Source: Actinobacteria bacterium OV450 (GTDB taxonomy: Bacteria > Actinomycetota > Actinomycetes > Streptomycetales > Streptomycetaceae). Taken from it: a stretch of 64,000 nucleotides of DNA. This document shows positions 8,741 through 17,037 of this stretch, one piece after another; position 1 is the stretch's first letter, and each line of letters starts with the position of its first letter. A program made the position numbers and the translations under genes. Location of the stretch: positions 1-64,000 of the forward strand of contig LJCW01000208.1 of the NCBI GenBank assembly GCA_001298555.1, read 5' to 3'. The notes under the pieces are model-generated. The model saw only the letters and a program-made list of their open reading frames with translations. It did not search any database and was not told the origin of the DNA.

Positions 8741-9295
8741 GTGCTCACTGTCGGTGACAAGTTCCCCGCCTACGATCTGACCGCTTGCGTCTCGCTCGAA
8801 GCCGGCAGCGAGTTCGCCCAGATCGACCACAAGACCTACGAGGGCAAGTGGCGCGTGGTGTTCTTCTGGCCGAAGGACTTCACCTTCGTCTGCCCGACCG
8901 AGATCGCCGCCTTCGGCAAGCTGAACGACGAGTTCGCCGACCGCGACGCCCAGGTCCTCGGCGTCTCCGGCGACTCCGAGTTCGTCCACCACGCCTGGCG
9001 CAAGGACCACGCCGACCTGCGTGACCTGCCCTTCCCGATGCTGGCCGACTCCAAGCACGAGCTCATGCAGGCCTGCGGCGTGCAGGGCGAGGACGGCTTC
9101 GCGCAGCGCGCCGTGTTCATCGTCGACCCGAACAACGAGATCCAGTTCACGATGGTGACCGCCGGTTCCGTGGGCCGTAACCCCAAGGAGGTCCTGCGGG
9201 TCCTCGACGCCCTGCAGACCGACGAGCTGTGCCCCTGCAACTGGAACAAGGGCGAGGGCACCCTGGACGCCGGCGCGCTGCTGGCCGGTGAGTGA
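8741..9295 (+). CDS. ahpC: Alkyl hydroperoxide reductase, peroxiredoxin subunit
   Basis: 184-aa typical 2-Cys peroxiredoxin that reduces H2O2 and organic peroxides. The GTG at 8741 is chosen: AAGGAGAG lies just upstream and the product begins with LTVGDKFP, the normal family N-terminus. The peroxidatic Cys is in DFTFVCPTE and the resolving Cys in ELCPCNW near the C-terminus. Followed 3 nt later by ahpD, which recycles it in actinobacteria lacking AhpF. Divergent from oxyR. Confidence 0.97.
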   Translation: MLTVGDKFPAYDLTACVSLEAGSEFAQIDHKTYEGKWRVVFFWPKDFTFVCPTEIAAFGKLNDEFADRDAQVLGVSGDSEFVHHAWRKDHADLRDLPFPMLADSKHELMQACGVQGEDGFAQRAVFIVDPNNEIQFTMVTAGSVGRNPKEVLRVLDALQTDELCPCNWNKGEGTLDAGALLAGE

Positions 9296-9298
9296 CGG

Positions 9299-9838
9299 AT
9301 GTCCCTCGACTCCCTCAAGTCCGCCATACCGGACTTCGCCAAGGACCTGAAGCTGAACGTCGGCTCGGTCATCGGCAACCAGGACACCCTCTCGCAGCAG
9401 CAGCTGTGGGGCACCGTCCTGTCCTGCGCGATCGCCGCCCGCTCCCCGCGCGTCCTGCGTGAGCTGGAGCCGGAGGCGAAGGCGGCCCTGTCGCCGGAGG
9501 CGTACACCGCCGCCAAGTCCGCCGCCGCGATCATGGCGATGAACAACGTCTTCTACCGCACCCGCCACCTGCTCTCCGACCCGGAGTACGGCACGCTGCG
9601 GGCCGGTCTGCGGATGAACGTCATCGGCAACCCGGGCGTGGAGAAGGTCGACTTCGAGCTGTGGTCGCTCGCGGTCTCCGCGATCAACGGCTGCGGCCAG
9701 TGCCTGGACTCGCACGAGCAGGTCCTGCGCAAGGCCGGCGTCGACCGCGAGACGATCCAGGAGGCCTTCAAGATCGCCTCGGTGATCCAGGCCGTCGCGG
9801 TCACGCTCGACGCCGAGGCCGCCCTCGCCGCCGAGTAG
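9299..9838 (+). CDS. ahpD: Alkyl hydroperoxidase AhpD
   Basis: 179-aa carboxymuconolactone-decarboxylase-fold protein. The active motif is [12 protein letters not shown]: a CxxC disulfide plus the conserved His of the AhpD proton relay. In mycobacteria AhpD passes electrons from lipoylated SucB/DlaT to AhpC. It begins 3 nt after the ahpC stop, so the two are co-transcribed and probably induced by OxyR. A 12-bp stem hairpin terminates the operon. Confidence 0.95.
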   Translation: MSLDSLKSAIPDFAKDLKLNVGSVIGNQDTLSQQQLWGTVLSCAIAARSPRVLRELEPEAKAALSPEAYTAAKSAAAIMAMNNVFYRTRHLLSDPEYGTLRAGLRMNVIGNPGVEKVDFELWSLAVSAINGCGQCLDSHEQVLRKAGVDRETIQEAFKIASVIQAVAVTLDAEAALAAE

Positions 9839-9854
9839 GACCCGGTACGCGCAC

Positions 9855-9892
9855 CAGGGCCCCCGCAGCCGTTCCCGGCCGCGGGGGCCCTG
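9855..9892. terminator. Hairpin terminator after ahpD
   Basis: Arms 9855-9866 (CAGGGCCCCCGC) and 9881-9892 are perfectly complementary around a 14-nt loop. It lies between the convergent ahpD and hypothetical-protein stops and can serve both. Confidence 0.85.
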
Positions 9893-9896
9893 TCGT

Positions 9897-10592
9897 TCAC
9901 TTCCGCAGCGCCGCCATGAGGGCGCGCATGTCCTCGATCATCGCCGCACGGACGGCGTCCTCGTCCGGGTCCGCGGTGTCCGGCCCCCCGTACCACTGAA
10001 CGGTGAGGCTGAAGACCGCGCCCCCGTCGAGCACTTCGAGCCGTGAACCGCCGACCCGGCTGGTGAGCAGCGCCCGTTCGCCGAGTCCGGGGACCTGCTC
10101 CACCTCGCCGCCCGAACCGGCCATGGCCCCGATGCCCCCGAGGCCGGTGGGGCCCGCACCGAACTCCGTGCGGGGATCGTCCTTCTTGTGCAGCTGGACC
10201 AGCACCTCGGCATCGAACGAGAGGCGGCCTTCGGTGTACGGCGCGCCGTGCGCGCAGTACGCCCAGTCCAGCGCGGGGTGCTCCTCGTGGCGCCCGTAGT
10301 CCCCCGTGAGCTGCGTGGTGGACGCGGACACCGCGGGCAGCCCGAGCTTGCACAGGTCCTCGACGTGCCGGTACGCGATCCGCGGCGCGGCGTCGCCGAA
10401 ACGATCCTGCACCGTCAGGACACCGGCCCAGACGGCCGAGGCCGCCACGGCCCCGCCGAGGGCCCCCAACCAGGCCCTGCGGGGCCCCCGTACCCGTTCG
10501 CGCGGAGCGTCGGGCTCCACCGCCGGGCCGGGCGGCCGGCCGGCCTCCCACTGCCCGTCGAGTTCAGGCTCGCTGATCATGCCCGGCATCAC
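9897..10592 (-). CDS. Membrane-anchored hypothetical protein
   Basis: Unrecognised 231-aa protein. A charged, Pro-rich cytoplasmic N-terminus (about 1-38) precedes one transmembrane helix (about 42-62, LGALGGAVAASAVWAGVLTV) and an extracytoplasmic domain of about 165 residues with two Cys (in DLCKLGLP and WAYCAHG) that could form a disulfide. It overlaps the upstream AI-2E gene by up to 29 nt; in-frame ATGs at 10592 and 10580 are both possible starts. The overlap implies co-transcription. Function unknown. Confidence 0.7.
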   Translation of the reverse strand: MMPGMISEPELDGQWEAGRPPGPAVEPDAPRERVRGPRRAWLGALGGAVAASAVWAGVLTVQDRFGDAAPRIAYRHVEDLCKLGLPAVSASTTQLTGDYGRHEEHPALDWAYCAHGAPYTEGRLSFDAEVLVQLHKKDDPRTEFGAGPTGLGGIGAMAGSGGEVEQVPGLGERALLTSRVGGSRLEVLDGGAVFSLTVQWYGGPDTADPDEDAVRAAMIEDMRALMAALRK

Positions 10593-11949
10593 GCAGGGCC
10601 TGCTCCACGGCCGTCGACCCGTGCGGGCCGGGACCGGCCGGGGCGGCGCCGTGGAGGAGCTGGTCGCGCGAGTAGGCCCTCAGGTAGACGACCACGGTGT
10701 TCGTGACGGCGACCAGCGGAACGGCGACCACCGCTCCGCCGATGCCCGCGATCATGCCGCCCGCGGCCACCGACAGCACCACCGCGAGCGGATGCACCCG
10801 TACCGCCCGGCCCAGGATGAACGGCTGGAGCACGTGCCCCTCGATCTGCTGCACCGCCAGCACCACCGCCAGCACCATCAGCGCGGTCCACGGTCCCTGC
10901 GTCACCAGGGCGACGACCACCGCCAGGGCCCCGGAGACCACCGCTCCGACGAGCGGGATGAACGCGAACAGGAAGATGAACACGGCCAGCGGCACCGCCA
11001 TCGGCACCTTGAGGAAGTAGATGCCGAGACCGATGAAGATGGCGTCGATGAGGGCGACGAGCACCGTGCCGCGCACGTACGCCGTCAGCGTGCGCCAGGC
11101 GCGCGGACCGGCACCCGCGACACCGGGCCGGGCGGCGGCCGGCACCAGGCCCTGCACCCAGGTCCAGATGCGCTTGCCGTCGTAGAGCAGGAACAGCGTC
11201 GAGAACATCGCGAGCAGGATGCCCGTGAGCACCTCGACGAGGACCGTCACGCCCTGGAGGCCGGCGGAGGTGATCTGCTCGGTGTTGGTGCCGATGGTCT
11301 CGCTGAGGTTCTTCGCGATGTCGTTGATCTGCTTCTCGGTCACGTGGAACGGACTGTCCAGTGCCCAGAGTTTGAGCTCGTTGATGCCGTCGCGGACGCG
11401 GGCGGAGAGGTCGTCCAGGTTCTCCATGACCTGCCAGACCACGAACCAGCCCACCAGGCCGATGATCACGAACCCGAGGATCGCGGTGACGGCGGTGGCG
11501 AGCCCGCGCGGCAGCCCGAGGCGGCGCAGCCGCACCACGAACGGCTGGAGCAGCGCGGTGACGAGCAGGGCGGCCGCGAAGGCGAGGACGACCAGGCGGA
11601 CTTCGCTGATCACCTTCATCACCACCCACAGCATCCCCGCGAGCAGGAGCAGCCGCCAGCTGACCTCGGCGGCGACCCGCATGCCCCACGGGACGACGCT
11701 CACCGGGTCGGGGCGCCCGCCCTGGACGGGCGGGTACGGGTGGTCCGGGTGTCCGGGGTGTCCGGGGTGTACGGCGGAGGTGCCGGGTGACGGGGTGGCC
11801 GGAGCCGCCGGGACGCCCGCGGCGACGGCCGGCACGGGGACGGGGACGGCGTTCTCCGCCTCGACCTCGGCCCGCCGCTCGTTGAGCCGCGCCTCCATGC
11901 GGCTCAGCCTGTTGCCGAGCCGGCCGAGCCAGCCTGCCCTCTTCGTCAT
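10564..11949 (-). CDS. AI-2E family transporter (UPF0118)
   Basis: 461-aa permease. The ATG at 11949 is chosen over the upstream frame because it follows GGAAAG and gives the common start MTKRAGWLGRLGNRLS. A Pro/Ala-rich cytoplasmic N-terminus of about 95 residues is followed by about eight membrane helices, with the family-typical C-terminal block GGAVVAVPLVAVTNTVVVYLR. Members export small molecules, or act as Na+/H+ antiporters in some bacteria; the substrate here cannot be inferred. Likely co-transcribed with the downstream overlapping membrane-anchored gene. Confidence 0.85.
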   Translation of the reverse strand: MTKRAGWLGRLGNRLSRMEARLNERRAEVEAENAVPVPVPAVAAGVPAAPATPSPGTSAVHPGHPGHPDHPYPPVQGGRPDPVSVVPWGMRVAAEVSWRLLLLAGMLWVVMKVISEVRLVVLAFAAALLVTALLQPFVVRLRRLGLPRGLATAVTAILGFVIIGLVGWFVVWQVMENLDDLSARVRDGINELKLWALDSPFHVTEKQINDIAKNLSETIGTNTEQITSAGLQGVTVLVEVLTGILLAMFSTLFLLYDGKRIWTWVQGLVPAAARPGVAGAGPRAWRTLTAYVRGTVLVALIDAIFIGLGIYFLKVPMAVPLAVFIFLFAFIPLVGAVVSGALAVVVALVTQGPWTALMVLAVVLAVQQIEGHVLQPFILGRAVRVHPLAVVLSVAAGGMIAGIGGAVVAVPLVAVTNTVVVYLRAYSRDQLLHGAAPAGPGPHGSTAVEQALRDAGHDQRA

Positions 11950-12002
11950 GTCTTTCCTCTCCCCCGCCCGTGGACCCACCTCGAAAGACCGTACACGCGA
12001 GG

Positions 12003-12031
12003 AGCCCCGCACCGTATGACGGTGCGGGGCT
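12003..12031 (-). terminator. Hairpin terminator of the lysozyme-like gene
   Basis: Arms 12003-12014 (AGCCCCGCACCG) and 12020-12031 are perfect complements with a 5-nt loop. It lies just past the stop at 12050 and before the AI-2E gene, separating the two minus-strand genes. Confidence 0.8.
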
Positions 12032-12049
12032 GCTCGAGGTTGAGCGGTA

Positions 12050-12751
12050 CTAGTACCAGCCGTTGGCCTGGTGGAAGCTCCAGGCGCTGCACGCGCTGCC
12101 GTAGCGGCCGTTCATGTAGTTCAGGCCCCACTGGATCTGGGTGGCCGGGTTGGTGCGCCAGTCGTCGGCGACCGAGGACATCTTCGAACCCGGGAGGGCC
12201 TGGACCAGACCGTACGCGCCCGAAGACGAGTTGACGGCCTTGTAGTTCCAGGTGGACTCCTCGTTGATGATGTTCGAGAAGCACTGGAACTGCCCGGCCG
12301 GAACGATCTGGCGGGCGATGTCCTTGACCTGGGCGACCGTGTAGGAGCTCTGGACGGCGAAGTCGCCGGCACTGCGGGCGGCGGAGCGGCTGGCGATCTG
12401 CTCCTTCTCCTCGCGGTCCTTCTTCGCCTTCTCGTCGGCGGCCTTCTGCGCCTCGGCCTTCTTGGACTTGGCGTCCTCGGCGGCCTGGATGCGGGCGGCT
12501 TCCTCGGCGACGCGCTTGGCGTCGGTGTCGGCGCCCTGGGCGATGGCGTCGGCCTGCTGCGTCAGGGACGCGTTCTGGACCTGCGCCTGCTCGCCGACCG
12601 GGATGTCGCTGAGGAGGGTCGCCCCGGACGCGGTGGTCTCGAGATCGTTCGAAGCTGCGGGGTCGCCAGCGGCAACGCCCACGACTGCGCCGACGGTGGT
12701 GACTGCGGTGGCCGAAGCCACTGCGAATCCCCGGACCGAGATCCGGCTCAC
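12050..12751 (-). CDS. Secreted lytic transglycosylase-like (SLT) protein
   Basis: 233-aa secreted cell-wall hydrolase candidate. The GTG at 12751 is preceded by GGAAGG and gives SRISVRGFAVASATAVTTVG, a signal peptide seen in Streptomyces paralogues. A charged Ala/Lys/Glu coiled-coil stalk spans about 75-145. The C-terminal lysozyme-like domain (about 150-233) has FSNIINEESTWNY (candidate catalytic Glu), AYGLVQALPGSK and WGLNYMNGRYG, and ends HQANGWY. It would cleave peptidoglycan outside the membrane. A 400-bp structured leader precedes it. Confidence 0.88.
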   Translation of the reverse strand: MSRISVRGFAVASATAVTTVGAVVGVAAGDPAASNDLETTASGATLLSDIPVGEQAQVQNASLTQQADAIAQGADTDAKRVAEEAARIQAAEDAKSKKAEAQKAADEKAKKDREEKEQIASRSAARSAGDFAVQSSYTVAQVKDIARQIVPAGQFQCFSNIINEESTWNYKAVNSSSGAYGLVQALPGSKMSSVADDWRTNPATQIQWGLNYMNGRYGSACSAWSFHQANGWY

Positions 12752-13080
12752 ACGGTGTCCTTCCAGCAGCGTCCGCAGTGACCGGGCGGGCGCAATAGTG
12801 CCCCTTGACACTGGCCTCCGTGGTGCTGCGATCACTGGAGACGCGGGCCCGTGGGCAACTCCCTTGCGGGGGCTGCCGCGTGAAGCTCGGGCGGCATACG
12901 GCGAACGACTGTGGAGTTGTGGTGCTGCGGTCGTACCTCACGGGAGATACAGATGTGCCGTATGCGGGGCCTGACGGAAAACAGACTCTGCCGGACCCGT
13001 GCGCCGCAAGGCAATTCTCCATTGCGTGGGAAAGGTCACACCTGGCATGTTGCCGTTGTTTTCGACAAAGGCCTGTGCAG
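12752..13080 (-). ncRNA. Long structured 5' leader of the lysozyme-like gene (candidate cis-element)
   Basis: About 400 bp between phoH and the lysozyme-like gene hold no credible gene. Read on the minus strand, CAACTCC (12919-12913) pairs with GGAGTTG (12862-12856), enclosing a second stem TGCCGC (12896-12891) with GCGGCA (12879-12874). An 11-mer CGCAGCACCAC flanks this on both sides (12929-12919 and 12830-12820). Cell-wall hydrolase genes of actinobacteria often carry c-di-AMP (ydaO) riboswitches, but I do not see the ydaO signature blocks here. The class is therefore unassigned and the limits are approximate. Confidence 0.45.
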
Positions 13081-13085
13081 CACGA

Positions 13086-13124
13086 CGCCGCCCGGCTAGG
13101 CTCTCGTGCCTTTGCCGGGCGGCG
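13086..13124 (-). terminator. Hairpin terminator of phoH
   Basis: Arms 13086-13096 (CGCCGCCCGGC) and 13114-13124 are perfectly complementary. The 17-nt loop has an inner aggc/gcct stem. Located 44 bp past the phoH stop on the minus strand. Confidence 0.75.
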
Positions 13125-13167
13125 CCAACTCTCTTTCCCGCTATGGGGGTTTTGCCCCCGTTCCCGG

Positions 13168-14484
13168 TTACAGGGATTCGAGCATCTCGGTGACCAGCGC
13201 GGCGATCGGGGAGCGCTCGGAGCGGGCGAGCGTGACGTGGGCGAAGAGCGGATGCCCCTTCAGCTTCTCGACGACGGCGACCACTCCGTCGTACCGGCCG
13301 ACCCTCAGGTTGTCCCGCTGGGCGACGTCGTGGGTCAGAACGACCCGCGAATTGGCCCCGATCCGGGACAGAACGGTCAGCAGGACATTGCGCTCCAGCG
13401 ACTGCGCCTCGTCCACGATCACGAAGGCGTCGTGCAGCGAGCGCCCGCGGATGTGCGTGAGCGGCAGGACCTCCAGCATCCCGCGGTTCAGCACCTCCTC
13501 GATGACCTCGCGCCCGGCCACCGCCGAGAGGGTGTCGAAGACCGCCTGCGCCCAGGGGCTCATCTTCTCGTTGGCGTCGCCGGGCAGGTAGCCGAGGTCC
13601 TGGCCGCCCACCGCGTACAGCGGCCGGAAGACCATCACCTTCTGGTGCTGCCTGCGCTCCAGCACCGCCTCCAGGCCCGCGCACAGCGCCAGCGCCGACT
13701 TTCCGGTGCCGGCCCGGCCGCCCATGGAGATGATGCCGATCTCGGGGTCGAGCAGCAGGTCCAGGGCGATGCGCTGCTCGGCGCTGCGGCCGTGCAGCCC
13801 GAAGGCCTCGCGGTCGCCCCGTACGAGCCGCACGTTGCCGTCGGGGGTGACCCGGCCCAGGGCCTTGCCGCGTTCGGACTGGAGGACCAGTCCGGTGTGC
13901 ACCGGCAGTTCGGCGGCCTCCGGTACGTAGAGCCGCTCCTCGGAGTAGAGCAGGTCGACCTGCTCCCCGGACAGCGCGAGCTCGCTCATGCCGGTCCAGC
14001 CGGCATCGGTGATGGCGAGCTCCGCCCGGTACTCCTCGGCGAGCAGCCCCACGGAGGAGGCCTTGATGCGCAGCGGGAGGTCCTTCGAGACGACGGTGAC
14101 GTCGTACCCCTCGGCCTGGAGGTTGCGGGCGACCGCGAGGATGCGCGAGTCGTTGTCCCCCAGTCGGAAGCCGGCCGGCAGGACACCGGGGTCGGAGTGG
14201 TTGAGCTCGACACGCAGGGTGCCGCCCAGATCGCCCAGCGGGATGGGTGCGTCGAGGCGACCGTAGCGAACCCGGACGTCGTCGAGCAGGCGCAGGGCCT
14301 GACGGGCGAAGTAGCCGAGTTCGGGATGGTGCCTCTTTGCCTCCAGCTCGGTGATCACCACGATCGGGAGCACGACCTCGTGCTCGTCGAAGCGGGAGAT
14401 CGCGTTGGGGTCTGCCAGCAGGACGCTGGTGTCGAGGACGTAGGTCCGCCTGTCGGGCAGGCGGCGCTTTGTGCTGGTCACCAC
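13168..14484 (-). CDS. PhoH family ATPase with N-terminal PIN domain
   Basis: 438-aa fusion of a PIN ribonuclease domain (about 10-140, [15 protein letters not shown]) and a PhoH P-loop ATPase (about 235-438). The Walker A is [12 protein letters not shown] and the Walker B is [10 protein letters not shown]. Such PhoH2-type proteins act as RNA helicase/ribonucleases in mycobacteria. The start is placed at tandem GTG codons (14484 or 14481), preceded by GAGGGGG, giving [18 protein letters not shown]. The open frame runs on upstream through the repeat region into uppS, but that part is a GC-driven shadow. Confidence 0.93.
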   Translation of the reverse strand: MVTSTKRRLPDRRTYVLDTSVLLADPNAISRFDEHEVVLPIVVITELEAKRHHPELGYFARQALRLLDDVRVRYGRLDAPIPLGDLGGTLRVELNHSDPGVLPAGFRLGDNDSRILAVARNLQAEGYDVTVVSKDLPLRIKASSVGLLAEEYRAELAITDAGWTGMSELALSGEQVDLLYSEERLYVPEAAELPVHTGLVLQSERGKALGRVTPDGNVRLVRGDREAFGLHGRSAEQRIALDLLLDPEIGIISMGGRAGTGKSALALCAGLEAVLERRQHQKVMVFRPLYAVGGQDLGYLPGDANEKMSPWAQAVFDTLSAVAGREVIEEVLNRGMLEVLPLTHIRGRSLHDAFVIVDEAQSLERNVLLTVLSRIGANSRVVLTHDVAQRDNLRVGRYDGVVAVVEKLKGHPLFAHVTLARSERSPIAALVTEMLESL

Positions 14485-14708
14485 GGAAGGACGTACCCCC
14501 TCGGAAGAGGTCGGGCCATGAAGACCGGACCGGTCATCGGCACCCATGCAGGGGCCGATTTCCGGCCCTCCCACTCCGTCCGTGCGATGGCACGTTCGTC
14601 CTGGCGCAAAGGGCCTCCCGGGCGGACGGCCCCATGCCGTCCGCTGAGACTCGACACCCGTGGATCGGGCATCGACCTGAAAGGGATATTCCCCGATCAG
14701 GCCCGGCC

Positions 14709-14720
14709 ATGCCATGGCAT
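14709..14720. promoter_or_regulatory. 12-bp palindrome in the phoH upstream region
   Basis: ATGCCATGGCAT is a perfect palindrome 225 bp upstream of phoH, in the 493-bp uppS-phoH spacer. No regulator can be named. Apart from this and the minisatellite, I see nothing else in the spacer. Confidence 0.3.
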
Positions 14721-14849
14721 ATGACGGACGCTCGGTGAATCCCTGGTGAAGGCCTTGCCCCGAGGACTGGAGGGGGTGGAGGGGCTGCCGGGGCGCTGCG
14801 CGGGGGCCGGGGGACTTCCGAGGGGGCGTCAGGTCATGGCCGGAACTTG

Positions 14850-14954
14850 GAGGCAGGGAGCCCTGAGGCAGGCGCCCGGGAGGCAGGGGCCCCAGAGGCA
14901 CGCGCCCCAGAGGCACGCGCCCCAGAGGCACTCGCCCGGGAGGCAGGGGCCCGG
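14850..14954. repeat. GC-rich minisatellite between uppS and phoH
   Basis: About seven diverged 15-bp units of the form gaggca-N-gcgccc-a occupy this stretch. The best copies are three near-identical ccagaggcacgcgcc-type units at about 14894-14938. The array begins about 25 bp past the uppS stop. Translations in several frames give periodic Pro/Gly or Cys/Leu peptides, which are artefacts of the repeat. It may slow or end transcription, or simply be a slippage product. Confidence 0.8.
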
Positions 14955-14977
14955 GGTGGCGGCCGGGCCGGCCTGGA

Positions 14978-15739
14978 TCAGGTCCCGTACCGCCGGTGGC
15001 GCGCCGCGTAGTCGCGCAGCGCGCGCAGGAAGTCGACCTTGCGGAAGGCGGGCCAGAACACTTCGCAGAAGTAGTACTCGGAGTGGGCGCTCTGCCACAG
15101 CATGAACCCGGACAGCCGCTGCTCACCGCTGGTGCGGATCACCAGGTCCGGGTCGGGCTGGCCGCGCGTGTACAGGTGCTCGGCGATGTGGTCGATGTCG
15201 AGGACCTCGGCGAGCTCCTCGAAGGAGGTGCCCTTCTCCGCGTGCTCCAGCAGGAGCGAGCGGACCGCGTCGGCGATCTCCTGGCGGCCGCCGTAGCCGA
15301 CCGCGACGTTGACCAGTATCCCGTCCACCTCGCGGGTGGCCTCTTCGGCCTCCTTGAGCACGGACTGGGTCCGCCCGGGCAGGATGTCGAGGTTGCCGAC
15401 GTGGTGGACGCGCCAGCGGCCGTCCGCGGCGAGGCCCCGGACCGTGTTCTCGATGATGTTGAGCAGTGGGCGGAGCTCGACTTCCGGCCGGTCCAGGTTG
15501 TCCGTGGACAGCATCCACAGGGTGACGACCTCGACGTCCGTCTCGGTGCACCAGCCCAGCATCTCGGAGATCTTGTCGGCCCCCGCCTGGTGGCCCTGCT
15601 CCGTGGTGCCTCCGGACGCCTTCGCCCAGCGCCGGTTCCCGTCCAGGATCACGCCGATGTGCTTGGGCGCCGCGTCATGGTCGAGGCGGCCTTCCACCCG
15701 GCGTGCGTAGAGCCTGTACACCAGGTCGCGCAGCTTCAC
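14978..15739 (-). CDS. uppS: Isoprenyl transferase (undecaprenyl diphosphate synthase family)
   Basis: 253-aa cis-prenyltransferase making the polyprenyl-diphosphate carrier for cell-wall synthesis. Starting at GTG 15739, with GGAGGGG upstream, it reads [17 protein letters not shown], the normal family start. Motifs: [14 protein letters not shown] (catalytic Asp), the isopentenyl-diphosphate site [15 protein letters not shown] and [12 protein letters not shown]. Streptomyces commonly carry more than one such gene, so the exact chain length cannot be told. Confidence 0.93.
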   Translation of the reverse strand: MKLRDLVYRLYARRVEGRLDHDAAPKHIGVILDGNRRWAKASGGTTEQGHQAGADKISEMLGWCTETDVEVVTLWMLSTDNLDRPEVELRPLLNIIENTVRGLAADGRWRVHHVGNLDILPGRTQSVLKEAEEATREVDGILVNVAVGYGGRQEIADAVRSLLLEHAEKGTSFEELAEVLDIDHIAEHLYTRGQPDPDLVIRTSGEQRLSGFMLWQSAHSEYYFCEVFWPAFRKVDFLRALRDYAARHRRYGT

Positions 15740-15868
15740 GATCTTCCAGCCCCTCCGTGCAGTGCCCCCGTGAGAAATGCGGTCCCTCCCCCGAGGCCGC
15801 CACATTACTGCGCGGCGGGATCGGGTACCCAACTCGGTCGGTCACAGGTCCGTGATAGGGAGGACAAC

Positions 15869-16906
15869 GTGACTGATAACAATCCCTATCGGGCAGAGCC
15901 CTCGCGCTACGACTCCATGCAGTACCGGCGCACCGGCCACAGCGGCCTCAAGCTCCCCGCCATCTCCCTCGGCCTCTGGCACAACTTCGGTGACGACAAG
16001 TCCCTGGAGACCCAGCGCGCGATCCTGCGGCGTGCCTTCGACCTCGGCATCACCCACTTCGACCTGGCGAACAACTACGGCCCGCCCCCCGGCTCGGCCG
16101 AGCTCAACTTCGGCAAGATCTTCGCGCAGGACTTCGCGTCGTACCGCGACCAGCTGATCCTCTCCACCAAGGCCGGCTACTTCATGCACGAAGGCCCCTA
16201 CGGCGAGTGGGGCAGCCGGAAGTACCTGATGAGCTCGCTCGACGCGTCGCTGAAGCGGATGGGCGTCGACTACGTCGACATCTTCTACTCGCACCGCTTC
16301 GACCCGGACACCCCGCTGGAGGAGACCATGGGCGCGCTCGCGTCCGCGGTGCAGCAGGGCAAGGCGCTGTACGTGGGCGTGTCCTCGTACACGGCCGAGC
16401 AGACGGCCGAGGCGGTGCGGATCCTGCGCGAGATGGGCGTACGCCCGCTCATCCACCAGCCCTCGTACTCCATGATCAACCGCTGGACGGAGGACGACGG
16501 CCTGCTGGACACCCTGGAGGACGCCGGCATGGGCTGCATCTCCTTCGCGCCGCTCGCGCAGGGGCTGCTGACGGGCAAGTACCTGAAGGGCATCCCGGAG
16601 GGCTCGCGGGCCGCCTCGGGCAAGTCCCTGAACCCGATGCTGCTCTCGGAGGACGTCGTCCGCCGCCTGCACGGACTGAACGAGATCGCGGGCCGCCGCG
16701 GGCAGTCGCTGGCGCAGCTGGCACTGAACTGGGTGCTCCGGGACGAGCGGATGACCTCGGCGCTGATCGGTGCGTCGAGCGTGTCCCAGCTGGAGGAGAA
16801 CGTGGCGGCGCTGGCCGGCGCGCCGCTCTCGGAGGAGGAGCTGAGGGAGATCGACTCCTTCGCCGTGTCCACCCCCGGCACCAACATCTGGGCCCAGCGG
16901 GGCTGA
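15869..16906 (+). CDS. Aldo/keto reductase (L-glyceraldehyde-3-phosphate reductase, YghZ/MgrA type)
   Basis: 345-aa NADPH-dependent reductase of the AKR14-like branch. The GTG at 15869 follows GGGAGGA at close spacing. The catalytic tetrad is recognisable: Asp and Tyr in FDLANNYG, Lys in LSTKAGYF, His in FYSHRFD. The cofactor region near LIGASSVSQLEENVAAL is normal. Family members detoxify methylglyoxal and reduce L-glyceraldehyde 3-phosphate in the cytoplasm. Divergent from uppS, followed by a strong hairpin. Confidence 0.92.
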   Translation: MTDNNPYRAEPSRYDSMQYRRTGHSGLKLPAISLGLWHNFGDDKSLETQRAILRRAFDLGITHFDLANNYGPPPGSAELNFGKIFAQDFASYRDQLILSTKAGYFMHEGPYGEWGSRKYLMSSLDASLKRMGVDYVDIFYSHRFDPDTPLEETMGALASAVQQGKALYVGVSSYTAEQTAEAVRILREMGVRPLIHQPSYSMINRWTEDDGLLDTLEDAGMGCISFAPLAQGLLTGKYLKGIPEGSRAASGKSLNPMLLSEDVVRRLHGLNEIAGRRGQSLAQLALNWVLRDERMTSALIGASSVSQLEENVAALAGAPLSEEELREIDSFAVSTPGTNIWAQRG

Positions 16907-16943
16907 CCTGCGGTTTCACCCGGGGGTTGGTGGAAACAAAAAA

Positions 16944-16978
16944 CGGGCCGGTCCGTGGGGGGGATACGGACCGGCCCG
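16944..16978. terminator. Bidirectional hairpin terminator
   Basis: Arms 16944-16956 (CGGGCCGGTCCGT) and 16966-16978 are perfect complements with a 9-nt loop. An outer 8-bp pairing (TGGTGGAA at 16929-16936 with TTCCACCA at 16988-16995) extends it. It separates the convergent aldo/keto reductase and prepilin peptidase genes. Confidence 0.9.
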
Positions 16979-17037
16979 AGGGGGGGGTTCCACCATAACC
17001 CTTCGTAAAGCGTTATGCGTGCATCGGCGCAAGATGA

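Noticed and set aside
12752-13080. ydaO (c-di-AMP) riboswitch
   Set aside because: The conserved GGGGUGAA and CCGUCAGCUAACC-type blocks are not visible on either strand; only unassigned stems are claimed.
12805-14724. 639-aa plus-strand frame across phoH and the leader
   Set aside because: Antisense to the PIN/PhoH gene, with no ribosome-binding site or domain.
14829-15098. Cys/Leu-periodic peptide that looks like a repeat protein
   Set aside because: It is a frame of the 15-bp minisatellite and of uppS antisense sequence; no start signal.
14485-15126. N-terminal extension of PhoH to 652 aa
   Set aside because: The added part is translated minisatellite and uppS antiphase sequence; family members start near the [12 protein letters not shown] block, where a ribosome-binding site and tandem GTG codons exist.
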